Notes: generated by a model not told the origin, from the letters alone. A DNA stretch of 11,460 bases from Clostridia bacterium (GCA_017452565.1 JAFTMF010000159.1:1-11460); one strand, 5' to 3'. Numbered from the stretch's first letter, positions 1-6,514 are shown. Numbers and translations are program-made.

Positions 1-57
1 AGCCGAGGCAAAGCGATGCTTCGCGAGATTTTGAAAGGAGATGGCATTGATGTTTGA
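1..57 (+). CDS. ECF-type sigma factor, C-terminal fragment
   Basis: Only the last 18 codons are inside the window, in frame 1, ending with TGA at 55-57. The visible tail (SRGKAMLREILKGDGIDV) matches the C-terminus of the complete sigma factor at 1534-2019 (NRGRNLLRELLKGEGIDV). This is the end of region 4, just after the DNA-binding helix. It overlaps the next gene by 8 nt (50-57), exactly as in the second operon. The identification rests on paralogy with the complete copy, since no catalytic or binding motif is itself visible. Confidence 0.8.
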   Translation, partial: SRGKAMLREILKGDGIDV

Positions 58-1324
58 GAAAAATAGAAATAATCAAGAGCCCGATGCGCTGGACGAACGC
101 ATCCACGGGCTGAGAAACGGTCTGCGAGCCTCCGCTAAGTTAAAAGCGGCGGCGATTGATGGAGAGCCGTTGCGCAGACCTGCGGTGGGCACGAGAACTC
201 ATGTGCGACGGTTTTCGAAGGCGATTGCGGTGTATGCAATGTGTGCACTACTTTTGCTGGGCACTGCCATTGCACTCCCCTCGCTATTGAAGGGGAAAGG
301 TCCTATGCCGGCAGGTTCGTCTACAAGCGATCCCGCCCAATCCAATCCGTCTATTGATCCCGTTCCTGACGTGGTGGAACAAATAACCGTGACCGCTGGA
401 TACGATTACGGCGAGTATAAGAAAGAAATGGCGACTCTTCTCTATGGCGGCTATTTGCCCTTTTTTGATCTGCCTGAAGAGATAGACCGTCCTCTTGCCG
501 GCGATGTGTACACGATTGACTTTGATGGTTCTGCGACGTTAACCGAATCCTATCCCGGCGGCGTGTCGGTAGATGGAACGATTGCATCGGTTGCCGTGGA
601 AAAGGCGAAAATCGTACGTGTGGTATACAGCAACTACGGCAATGGCGAAACCTTTGAAATCTATCACGATAACGGAGACCGCGAGATTGTGAAGGTTGTC
701 TACCGTCCCGATTATATCGTGCAAGGCGTAGGTGGCGACGGTAAAATTGAACCGCTGTCCGAGGTGATGTACGATCAATTCTACGCTACCTACAGCCCCG
801 TGGATGGCTACAGCGAGGAGGAAGGCTACCGATTTGCTGCTTTCTACAGCGGATGTCCTCGTTATGAGAAGCGTGAGCCCCATCCCGATTCCTTGGAAGC
901 AGTGAAGGAACTGAACGAACATACCAATCTGTCCCTCCCGCTTCTTGCGATTCGGGAAGAATGCGATCTGTCAGAGTATAAAGGTAATAAGGGATTCGGT
1001 TGCTACATTTACGAAAAAGATGGCTGTGAATACTGGTTTACCGCATACCCCGATTATGATAACGGCGGATGGTATCTCACCTCTGTGGTAGGAGAGAAGA
1101 GAACTATCGAGGTGTTCGGTGTGAACGGTAGCGAGTCTGACGTGGTTATTATGAGCGCTCTGTTGGCAAACGATTACAAGGTGCTGGATTGGGCAGAGTC
1201 AGCCCAATTGGGAAATCTGATTTTTCTCAAAAATGGTGTCCAGATTTCTTTTATAGGAAGCGAAGGGGAACGTAGAATTCAAATCGCTTTGTACGTTTCC
1301 AACGATACCGGAGTTATATATTGA
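50..1324 (+). CDS. Single-pass membrane protein, putative anti-sigma partner (copy 1)
   Basis: A 424-aa protein. I start it at ATG 50 rather than the in-frame ATG 41. AAAGGAG at 34-40 then has a normal 9-nt spacing, and the same arrangement exists in the paralogue at 2012. Residues 1-57 are hydrophilic and cytoplasmic, with a short motif (RASAKLKAAAIDG, 26-38) also found in the paralogue. Residues 58-80 form one transmembrane helix flanked by RRFSK and LLKG. Residues 83-424 are an acidic, Tyr-rich ectodomain that I cannot assign to any family. The overlap with a sigma gene and the N-in, single-pass layout are typical of anti-sigma factors. It lacks the HxxxCxxC zinc motif of the classical anti-sigma domain, so anti-sigma function is inferred from position and topology. 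The operon ends at the terminator at 1391. Confidence 0.7.
   Translation: MFEKNRNNQEPDALDERIHGLRNGLRASAKLKAAAIDGEPLRRPAVGTRTHVRRFSKAIAVYAMCALLLLGTAIALPSLLKGKGPMPAGSSTSDPAQSNPSIDPVPDVVEQITVTAGYDYGEYKKEMATLLYGGYLPFFDLPEEIDRPLAGDVYTIDFDGSATLTESYPGGVSVDGTIASVAVEKAKIVRVVYSNYGNGETFEIYHDNGDREIVKVVYRPDYIVQGVGGDGKIEPLSEVMYDQFYATYSPVDGYSEEEGYRFAAFYSGCPRYEKREPHPDSLEAVKELNEHTNLSLPLLAIREECDLSEYKGNKGFGCYIYEKDGCEYWFTAYPDYDNGGWYLTSVVGEKRTIEVFGVNGSESDVVIMSALLANDYKVLDWAESAQLGNLIFLKNGVQISFIGSEGERRIQIALYVSNDTGVIY
207..273 (+). repeat. 67-nt exact repeat, copy 1 (transmembrane anchor)
   Basis: These 67 bases are identical to 2169-2235 and encode the juxtamembrane RRFSK and most of the transmembrane helix. High but imperfect similarity continues for about 60 nt downstream (for example TTGAAGGGGA and TCGTCTACA), then the genes become unrelated. 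Synonymous sites inside the block are also identical, which points to recent copying or gene conversion rather than protein-level selection alone. Confidence 0.95.
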
Positions 1325-1390
1325 CGAAATGATTGAATTTAAACCCAAAGGAGCGGCTTCAATAGCACTCGCCGCGCCCCCATAAACTCA

Positions 1391-1419
1391 GCCCCGAAGG
1401 AATTCCTTCGGGGCTTCTC
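1391..1419 (+). terminator. Rho-independent terminator of sigma/anti-sigma operon 1
   Basis: GCCCCGAAGG (1391-1400) pairs perfectly with CCTTCGGGGC (1405-1414). The AATT between them is itself self-complementary. A T-rich tail (TTCTCTTT) follows. It lies 66 nt after the stop of the preceding gene and is almost identical to the terminator at 3730. Confidence 0.88.
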
Positions 1420-1426
1420 TTTGGTC

Positions 1427-1455
1427 TTGACCGTCCCACTCGACTATGCTACAAT
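1427..1455 (+). promoter_or_regulatory. Promoter of sigma/anti-sigma operon 2
   Basis: TTGACC (1427-1432), a 17-nt spacer and TACAAT (1450-1455) form a good housekeeping-sigma promoter. It lies just downstream of the operon 1 terminator and about 70 nt before the sigma start codon. This suggests basal transcription that does not need the operon's own sigma factor. Confidence 0.75.
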
Positions 1456-1500
1456 AAAAACGAAAAAAATTCTTTCCCCTTTGTAACAAAACGGGCGTTT

Positions 1501-1525
1501 TTCACCAGTTATAGGTGAAAGGAGG
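1501..1525 (+). promoter_or_regulatory. Hairpin abutting the sigma-gene ribosome binding site
   Basis: TTCACC (1501-1506) can pair with GGTGAA (1514-1519), and AAAGGAGG (1518-1525) overlaps the 3' arm. The Shine-Dalgarno sits 8 nt before ATG 1534, so it is a very strong site. The stem is only 6 bp and covers just its first bases, so any translational control is speculative. AAAACG/CGTTTT (1488-1501) immediately upstream is another short inverted repeat. Confidence 0.4.
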
Positions 1526-1533
1526 CGATACAG

Positions 1534-2019
1534 ATGAAAGATCCGCAAGATGATCGCGCGCAAATTGTGGAGAACTACGCAGATATGGTATGGCGAATCG
1601 CCCTCTCCCGCACCCGGAGGGAGGAGGCAGCCGAAGAGGTGGTGCAGGAGGTGTTCCTCAGCCTGTTCCAAAAGGAGCGCACCTTCAACGAGGAGGAGCA
1701 CCTGAAGGCTTGGCTCATCCGTACCACGCTGATCTGCTGTAAGCACTATCTCACCGCATCGTTTCGCAATGCTACCATCAGTCTGGACGAGGTGGGCGAT
1801 CTGCCGGCAATGTCCGAGGGACAGTCGACGGTGTATGAGGCACTGCTCAGCTTGCCTGCCAAATACCGCATCCCCCTCCAGCTGTATTACATCGAAGAAA
1901 TGGATTCCGATGCCTGCGCAAAGGCGATGGGACTTCGTCCCGGAACTTTTCGAGTGCGCCTGAACCGCGGTCGGAATCTGCTGAGAGAATTATTGAAAGG
2001 AGAAGGAATTGATGTTTGA
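1534..2019 (+). CDS. ECF-type RNA polymerase sigma factor
   Basis: A 161-aa protein, the usual size for a sigma factor having only regions 2 and 4. Region 2 spans about residues 9-72. It includes the acidic EEAAEEVVQEVFLSLF stretch (30-45) that normally binds the RNA polymerase beta' clamp, and a following AWLIRTTLICCKHY segment matching regions 2.3/2.4. Region 4 spans about 101-155, beginning with the 'LLSLPAKYRIPLQLYY' block typical of the family. Its helix-turn-helix is at 124-147, where Arg/Asn residues (RVRLNRGR) would contact the -35 element. The ATG at 1534 has AAAGGAGG 8 nt upstream. The last 8 nt overlap the membrane protein at 2012, implying translational coupling and roughly matched expression of sigma and its probable inhibitor. 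The regulon cannot be read from this window. Confidence 0.92.
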   Translation: MKDPQDDRAQIVENYADMVWRIALSRTRREEAAEEVVQEVFLSLFQKERTFNEEEHLKAWLIRTTLICCKHYLTASFRNATISLDEVGDLPAMSEGQSTVYEALLSLPAKYRIPLQLYYIEEMDSDACAKAMGLRPGTFRVRLNRGRNLLRELLKGEGIDV

Positions 2020-3670
2020 TCGAGAAACTATTACCAATGACCGCGATCCGCTGAGAGCGCAGTTTCAGGGAATGAAAGGGAAGCTGTGTGCATCCCCGGA
2101 GTTGAAGGCGGCGCTGATCACCGGCACTCCTCTGCACACCCCGGCGGTGGGCAAGCGAGTCCACATCAGACGGTTTTCGAAGGCGATTGCGGTGTATGCA
2201 ATGTGTGCACTACTTTTGCTGGGCACTGCCATTGCGCTTCCCTCGCTGTTGAAGGGGATGGACCCCACTTCGGCAAGCTCGTCTACAGGCGATCACGACT
2301 GTATACCGCCCGCAGTGGCGATGTCTTCGCCCAGTCAGTTGTATGAGCGGCTGCTGAGTGAGCCGAACGTCGTGTATCGAGAGGTCGGAACTATATATTT
2401 CCAAGATGGTAGCGTGAAAACAAGCCACGTTACCGAGATGACTCGTCGAGGAGATTTGTTTACTACCCTGAATTACGGAGACGGTGAGCCTGAACACGTG
2501 CGCTATTACGACGTAGGTGGAGACAAACCGTGTGTCTATTACAATAGAAACGATTTGTGGTTTACCAGTGAATTGCGAGGGGACAATGCAACTTGGGCAC
2601 ATTGGTGTAAGGCTTATATGGCGGTGAATTGGCTGGAAGATGAACACTATGAAAAGACTGCTGACGGCTACAAGTTCACCGAGGAATTTATCGCAGAGCA
2701 GATAGAGGAATTCAAGTGTGAGGATGCAGAAGGCACACTTACCTTCCAAGATGGCGTTTACACCCTGCGTGTGGTGCGGCATAAGGAGCAATTTAGGGAA
2801 GAGCCCTGTGAAAGCGTTTTTGAAATTCAAATCAGCTTTGGAAACGCACCCGAAATCGTGCTCCCCGAGGCGACGATCTGCACTCACGAGTATGAGGTAG
2901 AAGTAATTCCCAGCGATCACCCCTGCCGTTACGGCGACGAAACACGCTACACCTGCAAGATTTGCAATGACTGGTATAACGAATGGTCTCCGACCGTACC
3001 GCACAACATTGTAGACGGTATTTGCACGGGTTGTAAGCTGAGCGAGGAAGAAATAGGCAATCTCCCCGATGACGATCCGGATAATGAGGATCATTCGGAC
3101 ATAATTTATGGCCCGTATGTAGAGATGAGCATATCCCGCCCCTCTATGCAAGAGTTTTTGGAATTTTACACAGTCTTTCAAAGGAAGAACACTGCTCCCA
3201 TCGTGGTAACCGATTTGGGAGATCAGAAAAACAGTATTACACAATACCATTTCTATGGCGGTATCATAAACAAGAATACTTTCCCCGACGATTATGATTA
3301 TGACTATTCTTCGGGAGAAATACGTGTTCCTATTCAATTTTGGTATTCTTTCTATTACAATTGTGATGATGCATACTTCGGAACATACGATTACGGGATC
3401 GTTGCTGAAAATTATACTTTAGATAATGATGCCGTTATTGATCTGGATAATATCCGCTTGGAGCGGGTGTCTACCGGAATGGAGACGTTTTCTGCAAAGC
3501 ACGAACTCAGCGCCAAAGGCAAAAAAGAAGGTGAAATCCGATATTATGAAATCTATTCCGGAGAGAATCGTCTGATGAAGTTTGCAATCTGTGCCGTTGC
3601 TTCCACGGAGGATTCGTATTACGACTCCATTTGTCAGCAGGTAGTGGATGGTCTTGTCAAGCTCGGATAA
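2012..3670 (+). CDS. Single-pass membrane protein, putative anti-sigma partner (copy 2)
   Basis: A 552-aa protein. ATG 2012 is chosen over TTG 2009 because AAAGGAG (1996-2002) is 9 nt upstream and the paralogue starts the same way. The N-terminus is cytoplasmic (about 1-57) with the CASPELKAALITG motif. One transmembrane helix follows (about 58-80), identical at amino-acid level to copy 1. The ectodomain is longer than that of copy 1 and not alignable with it by eye. Near its middle is a Cys-rich module with C290, C305, C315-x2-C318 and C338-x2-C341 plus 'HEYEV', resembling the CxxC modules of clostridial surface proteins, including the one at 9272-10834. An acidic linker (about 345-365) separates it from a Tyr-rich C-terminal domain. 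Anti-sigma activity is inferred from sigma overlap and topology; the classical zinc anti-sigma motif is missing. Confidence 0.7.
   Translation: MFDRETITNDRDPLRAQFQGMKGKLCASPELKAALITGTPLHTPAVGKRVHIRRFSKAIAVYAMCALLLLGTAIALPSLLKGMDPTSASSSTGDHDCIPPAVAMSSPSQLYERLLSEPNVVYREVGTIYFQDGSVKTSHVTEMTRRGDLFTTLNYGDGEPEHVRYYDVGGDKPCVYYNRNDLWFTSELRGDNATWAHWCKAYMAVNWLEDEHYEKTADGYKFTEEFIAEQIEEFKCEDAEGTLTFQDGVYTLRVVRHKEQFREEPCESVFEIQISFGNAPEIVLPEATICTHEYEVEVIPSDHPCRYGDETRYTCKICNDWYNEWSPTVPHNIVDGICTGCKLSEEEIGNLPDDDPDNEDHSDIIYGPYVEMSISRPSMQEFLEFYTVFQRKNTAPIVVTDLGDQKNSITQYHFYGGIINKNTFPDDYDYDYSSGEIRVPIQFWYSFYYNCDDAYFGTYDYGIVAENYTLDNDAVIDLDNIRLERVSTGMETFSAKHELSAKGKKEGEIRYYEIYSGENRLMKFAICAVASTEDSYYDSICQQVVDGLVKLG
2169..2235 (+). 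repeat. 67-nt exact repeat, copy 2 (transmembrane anchor)
   Basis: Identical to 207-273. Outside this core the N-terminal codons are clearly homologous but diverged, while the ectodomain codons are unrelated. The block marks the junction between shared anchor and variable sensor. Confidence 0.95.
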
Positions 3671-3706
3671 AAAGTAACAAACAAGGGCAACCGAGTGACC
3701 GAAGCG

Positions 3707-3759
3707 CTCGCCGAGCCCGCATAAAACCAGCCCCGAAGGAATTTCCTTCGGGGCTTTTT
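3707..3759 (+). terminator. Rho-independent terminator of operon 2, with conserved flank
   Basis: GCCCCGAAGG (3730-3739) pairs with CCTTCGGGGC (3745-3754), extendable by AA/TT to 12 bp, followed by a T run (3755-3759). The preceding CTCGCCG...GCCC...CATAAA (from 3707) also matches the region before the operon 1 terminator (from 1368). The conserved unit is therefore larger than a terminator needs. Confidence 0.9.
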
Positions 3760-3769
3760 GGGGGGAATA

Positions 3770-3899
3770 AGGCTCTCCCGTCGGTAGAACTGTCCCGGCA
3801 GAAAGCGAAGCGACTGCGGGGACTGAGAGGGAAGTTTGCTTACGCCCCTCTCCGACGCGCCCGGCGGCGCGCCACCTCTCCCGAAGGGAGAGGCTTTTT
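3770..3899. repeat. GC-rich nested inverted-repeat element between convergent operons
   Basis: No gene is apparent here. GAGAGGG (3825-3831) pairs with CCCTCTC (3846-3852). GCGCC/GGCGC lies around 3857-3870. CCTCTCCC (3875-3882), loop GAA and GGGAGAGG (3886-3893) are followed by CTTTTT (3894-3899), which by itself would be a plus-strand terminator. The CCTCTCC...CTCCCGAAGGGAGAGG pattern resembles interspersed repeats I associate with Oscillospiraceae genomes. Its T run overlaps the stop codon of the minus-strand radical SAM gene (TTA at 3898-3900). No transposase or target duplication is visible. Confidence 0.55.
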
Positions 3900-4740
3900 A
3901 TCTCGTAAACCGCCGTGCATAGCCGCATCTGCGGCAGAGCTCCTCGGCGGCGCGGTGACGGGTGAAGCCGTCGTAGATCGCCTTTGCCCGTGGGGTGGCG
4001 AGGATTTCGGCGAGCGGCCTCTCAAAAAGATTGCCCAGCGCCAGATTTCCATCGGCATCGAGACAGCAGGGAACTACCGTTCCGTCCACCAGCACGCCGA
4101 TCTGATCTCTGAGACCGTGGCAAAAGAGGGGCGCATCCGCAGGTAGGGATTCAGCGGCAGGATCGGGCCAGTCGAACTGCTCCCCCCACTCCAAAAAGAG
4201 TTTTTCGGCAAGGACAAATCCGTTGCCCCGTCGCACCGGCACCCACTCTCCCGGGAATGCGGCGTGGAGAGTGTCCAAAATCGGCGCATTCTCCGCCTCT
4301 TCGTCGGAGCCAAGATTCCACAGCCGCAGGGCGATGATGCATCCACCCTCCGATGCCCGACGGGCAAAGTCGATGGCGGTAGACAGATAGGCAGGATCAC
4401 CGAAAGCGGCGTTTGCCGCAGGGGCGTGGAGGGAAATGCTGATCTTGTGGGGAAGATTTGCCAGCAAATCCTCGCCTTTTTTAGCAAGGAGCGATCCGTT
4501 GGTAGTGAGCATAGGCAAAAAGCCCTTCGCCTTGGCGATTTCGATGAAGCGGGGGAGCAGGGGATGGATGGTAGGCTCGCCCATCAGATGAAAATAGAGG
4601 TGGCGGATGCCCACAAGGCGATCGGTGAGCGCGTCAAACTCTGCCTCGGTCATCGTGCGGGGCGTGCGTGCGGTTTTATGGCAAAAAGTGCAGGAAAGAT
4701 TGCAGACGTTGGTGATTTCCAAATATGCTTTGCGGATCAT
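3898..4740 (-). CDS. Radical SAM/SPASM domain protein
   Basis: A 280-aa protein. C13-x3-C17-x2-C20 (CNLSCTFC) is the radical SAM signature that holds a [4Fe-4S] cluster and cleaves S-adenosylmethionine. 'LMGEPTIHP' (52-60) corresponds to the GGE-like SAM-binding motif, and 'TTNGSLL' (79-85) fits the usual next barrel strand. The C-terminal SPASM segment has C207, C225-C226, C269-x2-C272 and the typical 'VLVDGTVVPCC...GNLF' core, for a second Fe-S cluster. SPASM enzymes often modify peptides or proteins, but no precursor peptide is visible and the substrate is unknown. It is on the short side for the family. GGAG lies about 6 nt before the start. It begins 15 nt after the lipoprotein at 4756, so both are probably transcribed from the promoter at 5308-5336. 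No convincing minus-strand terminator follows. Confidence 0.9.
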   Translation of the reverse strand: MIRKAYLEITNVCNLSCTFCHKTARTPRTMTEAEFDALTDRLVGIRHLYFHLMGEPTIHPLLPRFIEIAKAKGFLPMLTTNGSLLAKKGEDLLANLPHKISISLHAPAANAAFGDPAYLSTAIDFARRASEGGCIIALRLWNLGSDEEAENAPILDTLHAAFPGEWVPVRRGNGFVLAEKLFLEWGEQFDWPDPAAESLPADAPLFCHGLRDQIGVLVDGTVVPCCLDADGNLALGNLFERPLAEILATPRAKAIYDGFTRHRAAEELCRRCGYARRFTR

Positions 4741-4755
4741 AGGGAACTCCGTGGG

Positions 4756-5259
4756 TTATTCTGCTTCTAAAATATAGTAGACCAATGTAGCTTGAATCGT
4801 ATTTTCACCGCTTAGAATGGTGTAATCCTTGCAAGTGTACTGCTCACGCTCTTTGGTGGTGAGTGAATTCGTATCGACCCAGATCCATACCAATCGTTTT
4901 TCGTCATTTTCATCCAGTGGCTCGGTCTGCCAGCTGATGAATTCTCCGCTTATCGTGTTCGCACTTGCTGAATTCAGCGGCGTAAAATGATGGCGGTCAA
5001 TGAGGCGGTATTTGCCATCCTTGACTTCTGTAACAGCTTCCAGAATGCGAGGCTGATCGGGCGTGTCGATGACAGCCAGCCAAAAAACGTGATGTTCATC
5101 CACCTCAATGCAGTCGATGACTGAGCGGACGTTGTAAGGCTGTTCAAATCCTTCTTGATACGCTTCCTCGGGAGAGTCAAAGTAGAGAGTCTCTTTGTTG
5201 CAACCGGAAAGCAGGAGGCAAATGAGTGGGAGAAGAAGAGAGAAGAGCTTTCTGAGCAT
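4756..5259 (-). CDS. Small lipoprotein of unknown function
   Basis: A 167-aa protein. The reading frame is open further upstream to 5358, but that extension would cover the promoter at 5308-5336. The ATG at 5257-5259 has AAAGGA 6 nt upstream and gives a clean lipoprotein signal peptide. That peptide has positive RK, a Leu-rich core and lipobox LLSGC with C20 as the lipidated residue. The mature part (21-167) is acidic and contains two further cysteines. 'SPEEAYQEGF' shortly after the lipobox recurs in small clostridial lipoproteins, but I cannot name a family. It is the first gene of an operon with the radical SAM enzyme. A functional link to that enzyme is suggested only by co-transcription. 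Confidence 0.8.
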   Translation of the reverse strand: MLRKLFSLLLPLICLLLSGCNKETLYFDSPEEAYQEGFEQPYNVRSVIDCIEVDEHHVFWLAVIDTPDQPRILEAVTEVKDGKYRLIDRHHFTPLNSASANTISGEFISWQTEPLDENDEKRLVWIWVDTNSLTTKEREQYTCKDYTILSGENTIQATLVYYILEAE

Positions 5260-5307
5260 AGTCGATCCTTTCTGCAGTAGGGTGATTAATAATAGGAATA
5301 TACCGAT

Positions 5308-5336
5308 AGTATACCATAATTGGGAGCGTTTGTCAA
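5308..5336 (-). promoter_or_regulatory. Promoter of the lipoprotein/radical SAM operon
   Basis: On the minus strand: TTGACA (5336-5331), a 17-nt spacer, TATACT (5313-5308). The -35 is a full consensus and the start codon lies about 50 nt downstream. This placement rules out the longer reading-frame start of the lipoprotein. Confidence 0.85.
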
Positions 5337-5400
5337 ATCGGTGGATTCCTCTTTCCAAATCCCACCTACCGTACTATCATAAAGCCAACCATCCCATCTC

Positions 5401-5462
5401 AAAATAATCCCCTTAAAGCAGCCTCGAAAACATCAAGTTTTTGAGTATCTACTTTAAGGGGA
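5401..5462 (-). terminator. Long two-part hairpin terminator after the Thr-linker lipoprotein
   Basis: TCCCCTTAAAG (5408-5418) and CTTTAAGGGGA (5452-5462) form an 11-bp outer stem. CTCGAAAAC (5423-5431) and GTTTTTGAG (5437-5445) form an inner 9-bp stem with one G-U pair and a 5-nt loop. Read on the minus strand, the stem is followed by TTATTTT (5407-5401). It therefore terminates the gene at 5509-6324 before the next minus-strand promoter. Confidence 0.75.
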
Positions 5463-5508
5463 GGATCTCAGCGCATCTGTTATGGCTGTTTGGTCCGGTA
5501 TAGAGGGA

Positions 5509-6324
5509 TTACTGTGCGATCACGTCGTCGGGCAACTGAACTTCGTACCCACTGTCCACTTCAAAGCTGTAGCTTTCATTGTCTTGATCTACCCGCTGGC
5601 ACTGGAAATTATAGCATTCGGAATCTTCGCCGGGATAAGGATAGAACAATCTGCCCCAAAGCAGTCCGTTCTGAGGATCCAGCAGGGATTCTTTCAAATC
5701 ATAGCGGCAGAAAGAGGAATCATAGTGATCGAAATTGTGATCCTGGAAGTAGATGCTGTCTTTGCCAAATCCGTACTCTTCCATCAAGTCTGCGAAGGTG
5801 CCGAAGTAGTCTCGCATGGAGTACCATTTGCCATCCATCTCGTAATAAACCGTTTGGGTGGCGATGTTGTAGTACTTAGTGAAGGATATTTTTTGACCGT
5901 AGTCATACTCGTAGTATTCTACCAGATCACCGTATTTGTAAAGAGAACACTGCCACTCGTTCTCATAAAATTCGGCGGAAACTATGGCATTTTCGGCGGT
6001 AATCAGCCGCTGATAGATCTCAGAAGGCATAACGTCGGGCTGGGTGGGCAGCGGATTTATCTCATCCACGGGAGCACCGGTGACGGGTTTGTCTTCGTCT
6101 TCTTTCTTTTCGGTGGTGACGGGGGTGGGAGCGTCGGCATTTTCCGCAGTTGTGGTCGTGGTAGCAGCGGTAGTGGTGGATGCTGTAGTAGTAGTGGTAA
6201 CCTTTTCGTCATCCTCGTCCTCATCCTCTTCGGTGTAGTCGAAGCCGTCATTACAAGCCGCGAACACAGAGATGCTGAGCAGACCGGCCAGGAGGAGCGC
6301 AGTGAGTTTGGTCAGTTTTTTCAT
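5509..6324 (-). CDS. Lipoprotein with acidic and Thr-rich linker
   Basis: A 271-aa protein. The signal peptide is MKKLTK plus a hydrophobic core, ending in lipobox VFAAC with C24 lipidated. A disordered linker follows: an Asp/Glu block (31-40), a Thr/Ala block (43-59) and a Lys/Glu/Pro-rich stretch to about 90. The globular part (about 95-271) is rich in Tyr, Phe and acidic residues ('EYYEYDYGQ', 'MDGKWYSMRDYFGTF'). It resembles the large set of uncharacterised clostridial lipoproteins that fold as extracytoplasmic sensors or binding modules, but no family is assigned. AAAGGA precedes the start at normal spacing. It is monocistronic between its own promoter and the terminator at 5401-5462. 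The linker style recurs in the lipoprotein at 11197. Confidence 0.8.
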   Translation of the reverse strand: MKKLTKLTALLLAGLLSISVFAACNDGFDYTEEDEDEDDEKVTTTTTASTTTAATTTTTAENADAPTPVTTEKKEDEDKPVTGAPVDEINPLPTQPDVMPSEIYQRLITAENAIVSAEFYENEWQCSLYKYGDLVEYYEYDYGQKISFTKYYNIATQTVYYEMDGKWYSMRDYFGTFADLMEEYGFGKDSIYFQDHNFDHYDSSFCRYDLKESLLDPQNGLLWGRLFYPYPGEDSECYNFQCQRVDQDNESYSFEVDSGYEVQLPDDVIAQ

Positions 6325-6356
6325 AGATGATATTCCTTTCCGTCAATGGATACTTT

Positions 6357-6385
6357 ATTATAGCAGATTGTAAGAATTTTGTAAA
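6357..6385 (-). promoter_or_regulatory. Promoter of the Thr-linker lipoprotein
   Basis: On the minus strand: TTTACA (6385-6380), 17-nt spacer, TATAAT (6362-6357), about 33 nt before the start codon. It is divergent from the promoter at 6431; the two -35 boxes are about 45 nt apart. Confidence 0.8.
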
Positions 6386-6425
6386 GCGCTTAGGCATAAA
6401 TCTATGAGAAAATGGTTCCCTTTGC

Positions 6426-6514
6426 TTGCATTGACAAACTTCGTCATCGGGAGTATAATAAAGCCAAACGGATCCCACAAGGAGGCTGCTATGCCAAAGC
6501 TACATATACTGAAA
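6426..6514 (+). repeat. Duplicated promoter and 5' end of the MBL-fold gene (remnant copy)
   Basis: An 89-nt block aligns without gaps to 8315-8403, with 12 mismatches by my count. It carries a promoter (TTGACA 6431-6436, 17 nt, TATAAT 6454-6459), a strong AAGGAGG site (6479-6485) and the first eight codons (MPKLHILK versus MTKLHMLK). Similarity stops after codon 8 and nothing resembling the metal-binding hydrolase follows. It is therefore either a truncated remnant or a recruited promoter/leader cassette. Confidence 0.85.

Noticed and set aside
1482..1510. TGTAAC as a possible ECF-type autoregulatory -35 element before the sigma gene
   Set aside because: No CGT-like -10 element occurs at 15-18 nt spacing. 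The housekeeping promoter at 1427-1455 explains transcription better.
2210..3337. 375-codon minus-strand open frame opposite the copy 2 membrane protein
   Set aside because: The plus-strand gene is supported by its paralogue, RBS and sigma overlap; the reverse frame has none of these.
5260..5358. N-terminal extension of the lipoprotein at 4756
   Set aside because: The extension crosses a consensus promoter, would bury the signal peptide inside the protein, and lacks an RBS.
5377..5396. A third decayed copy of the hydrolase leader (ATCATAAAGCCAACCATCCC)
   Set aside because: It resembles the region after the -10 box over only about 20 nt, without the -35, RBS or start codon. Chance is a sufficient explanation.
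5482..6330. 282-codon plus-strand open frame opposite the Thr-linker lipoprotein
   Set aside because: It has no promoter or RBS, and overlaps the minus-strand gene that carries a clear lipobox, promoter and terminator.
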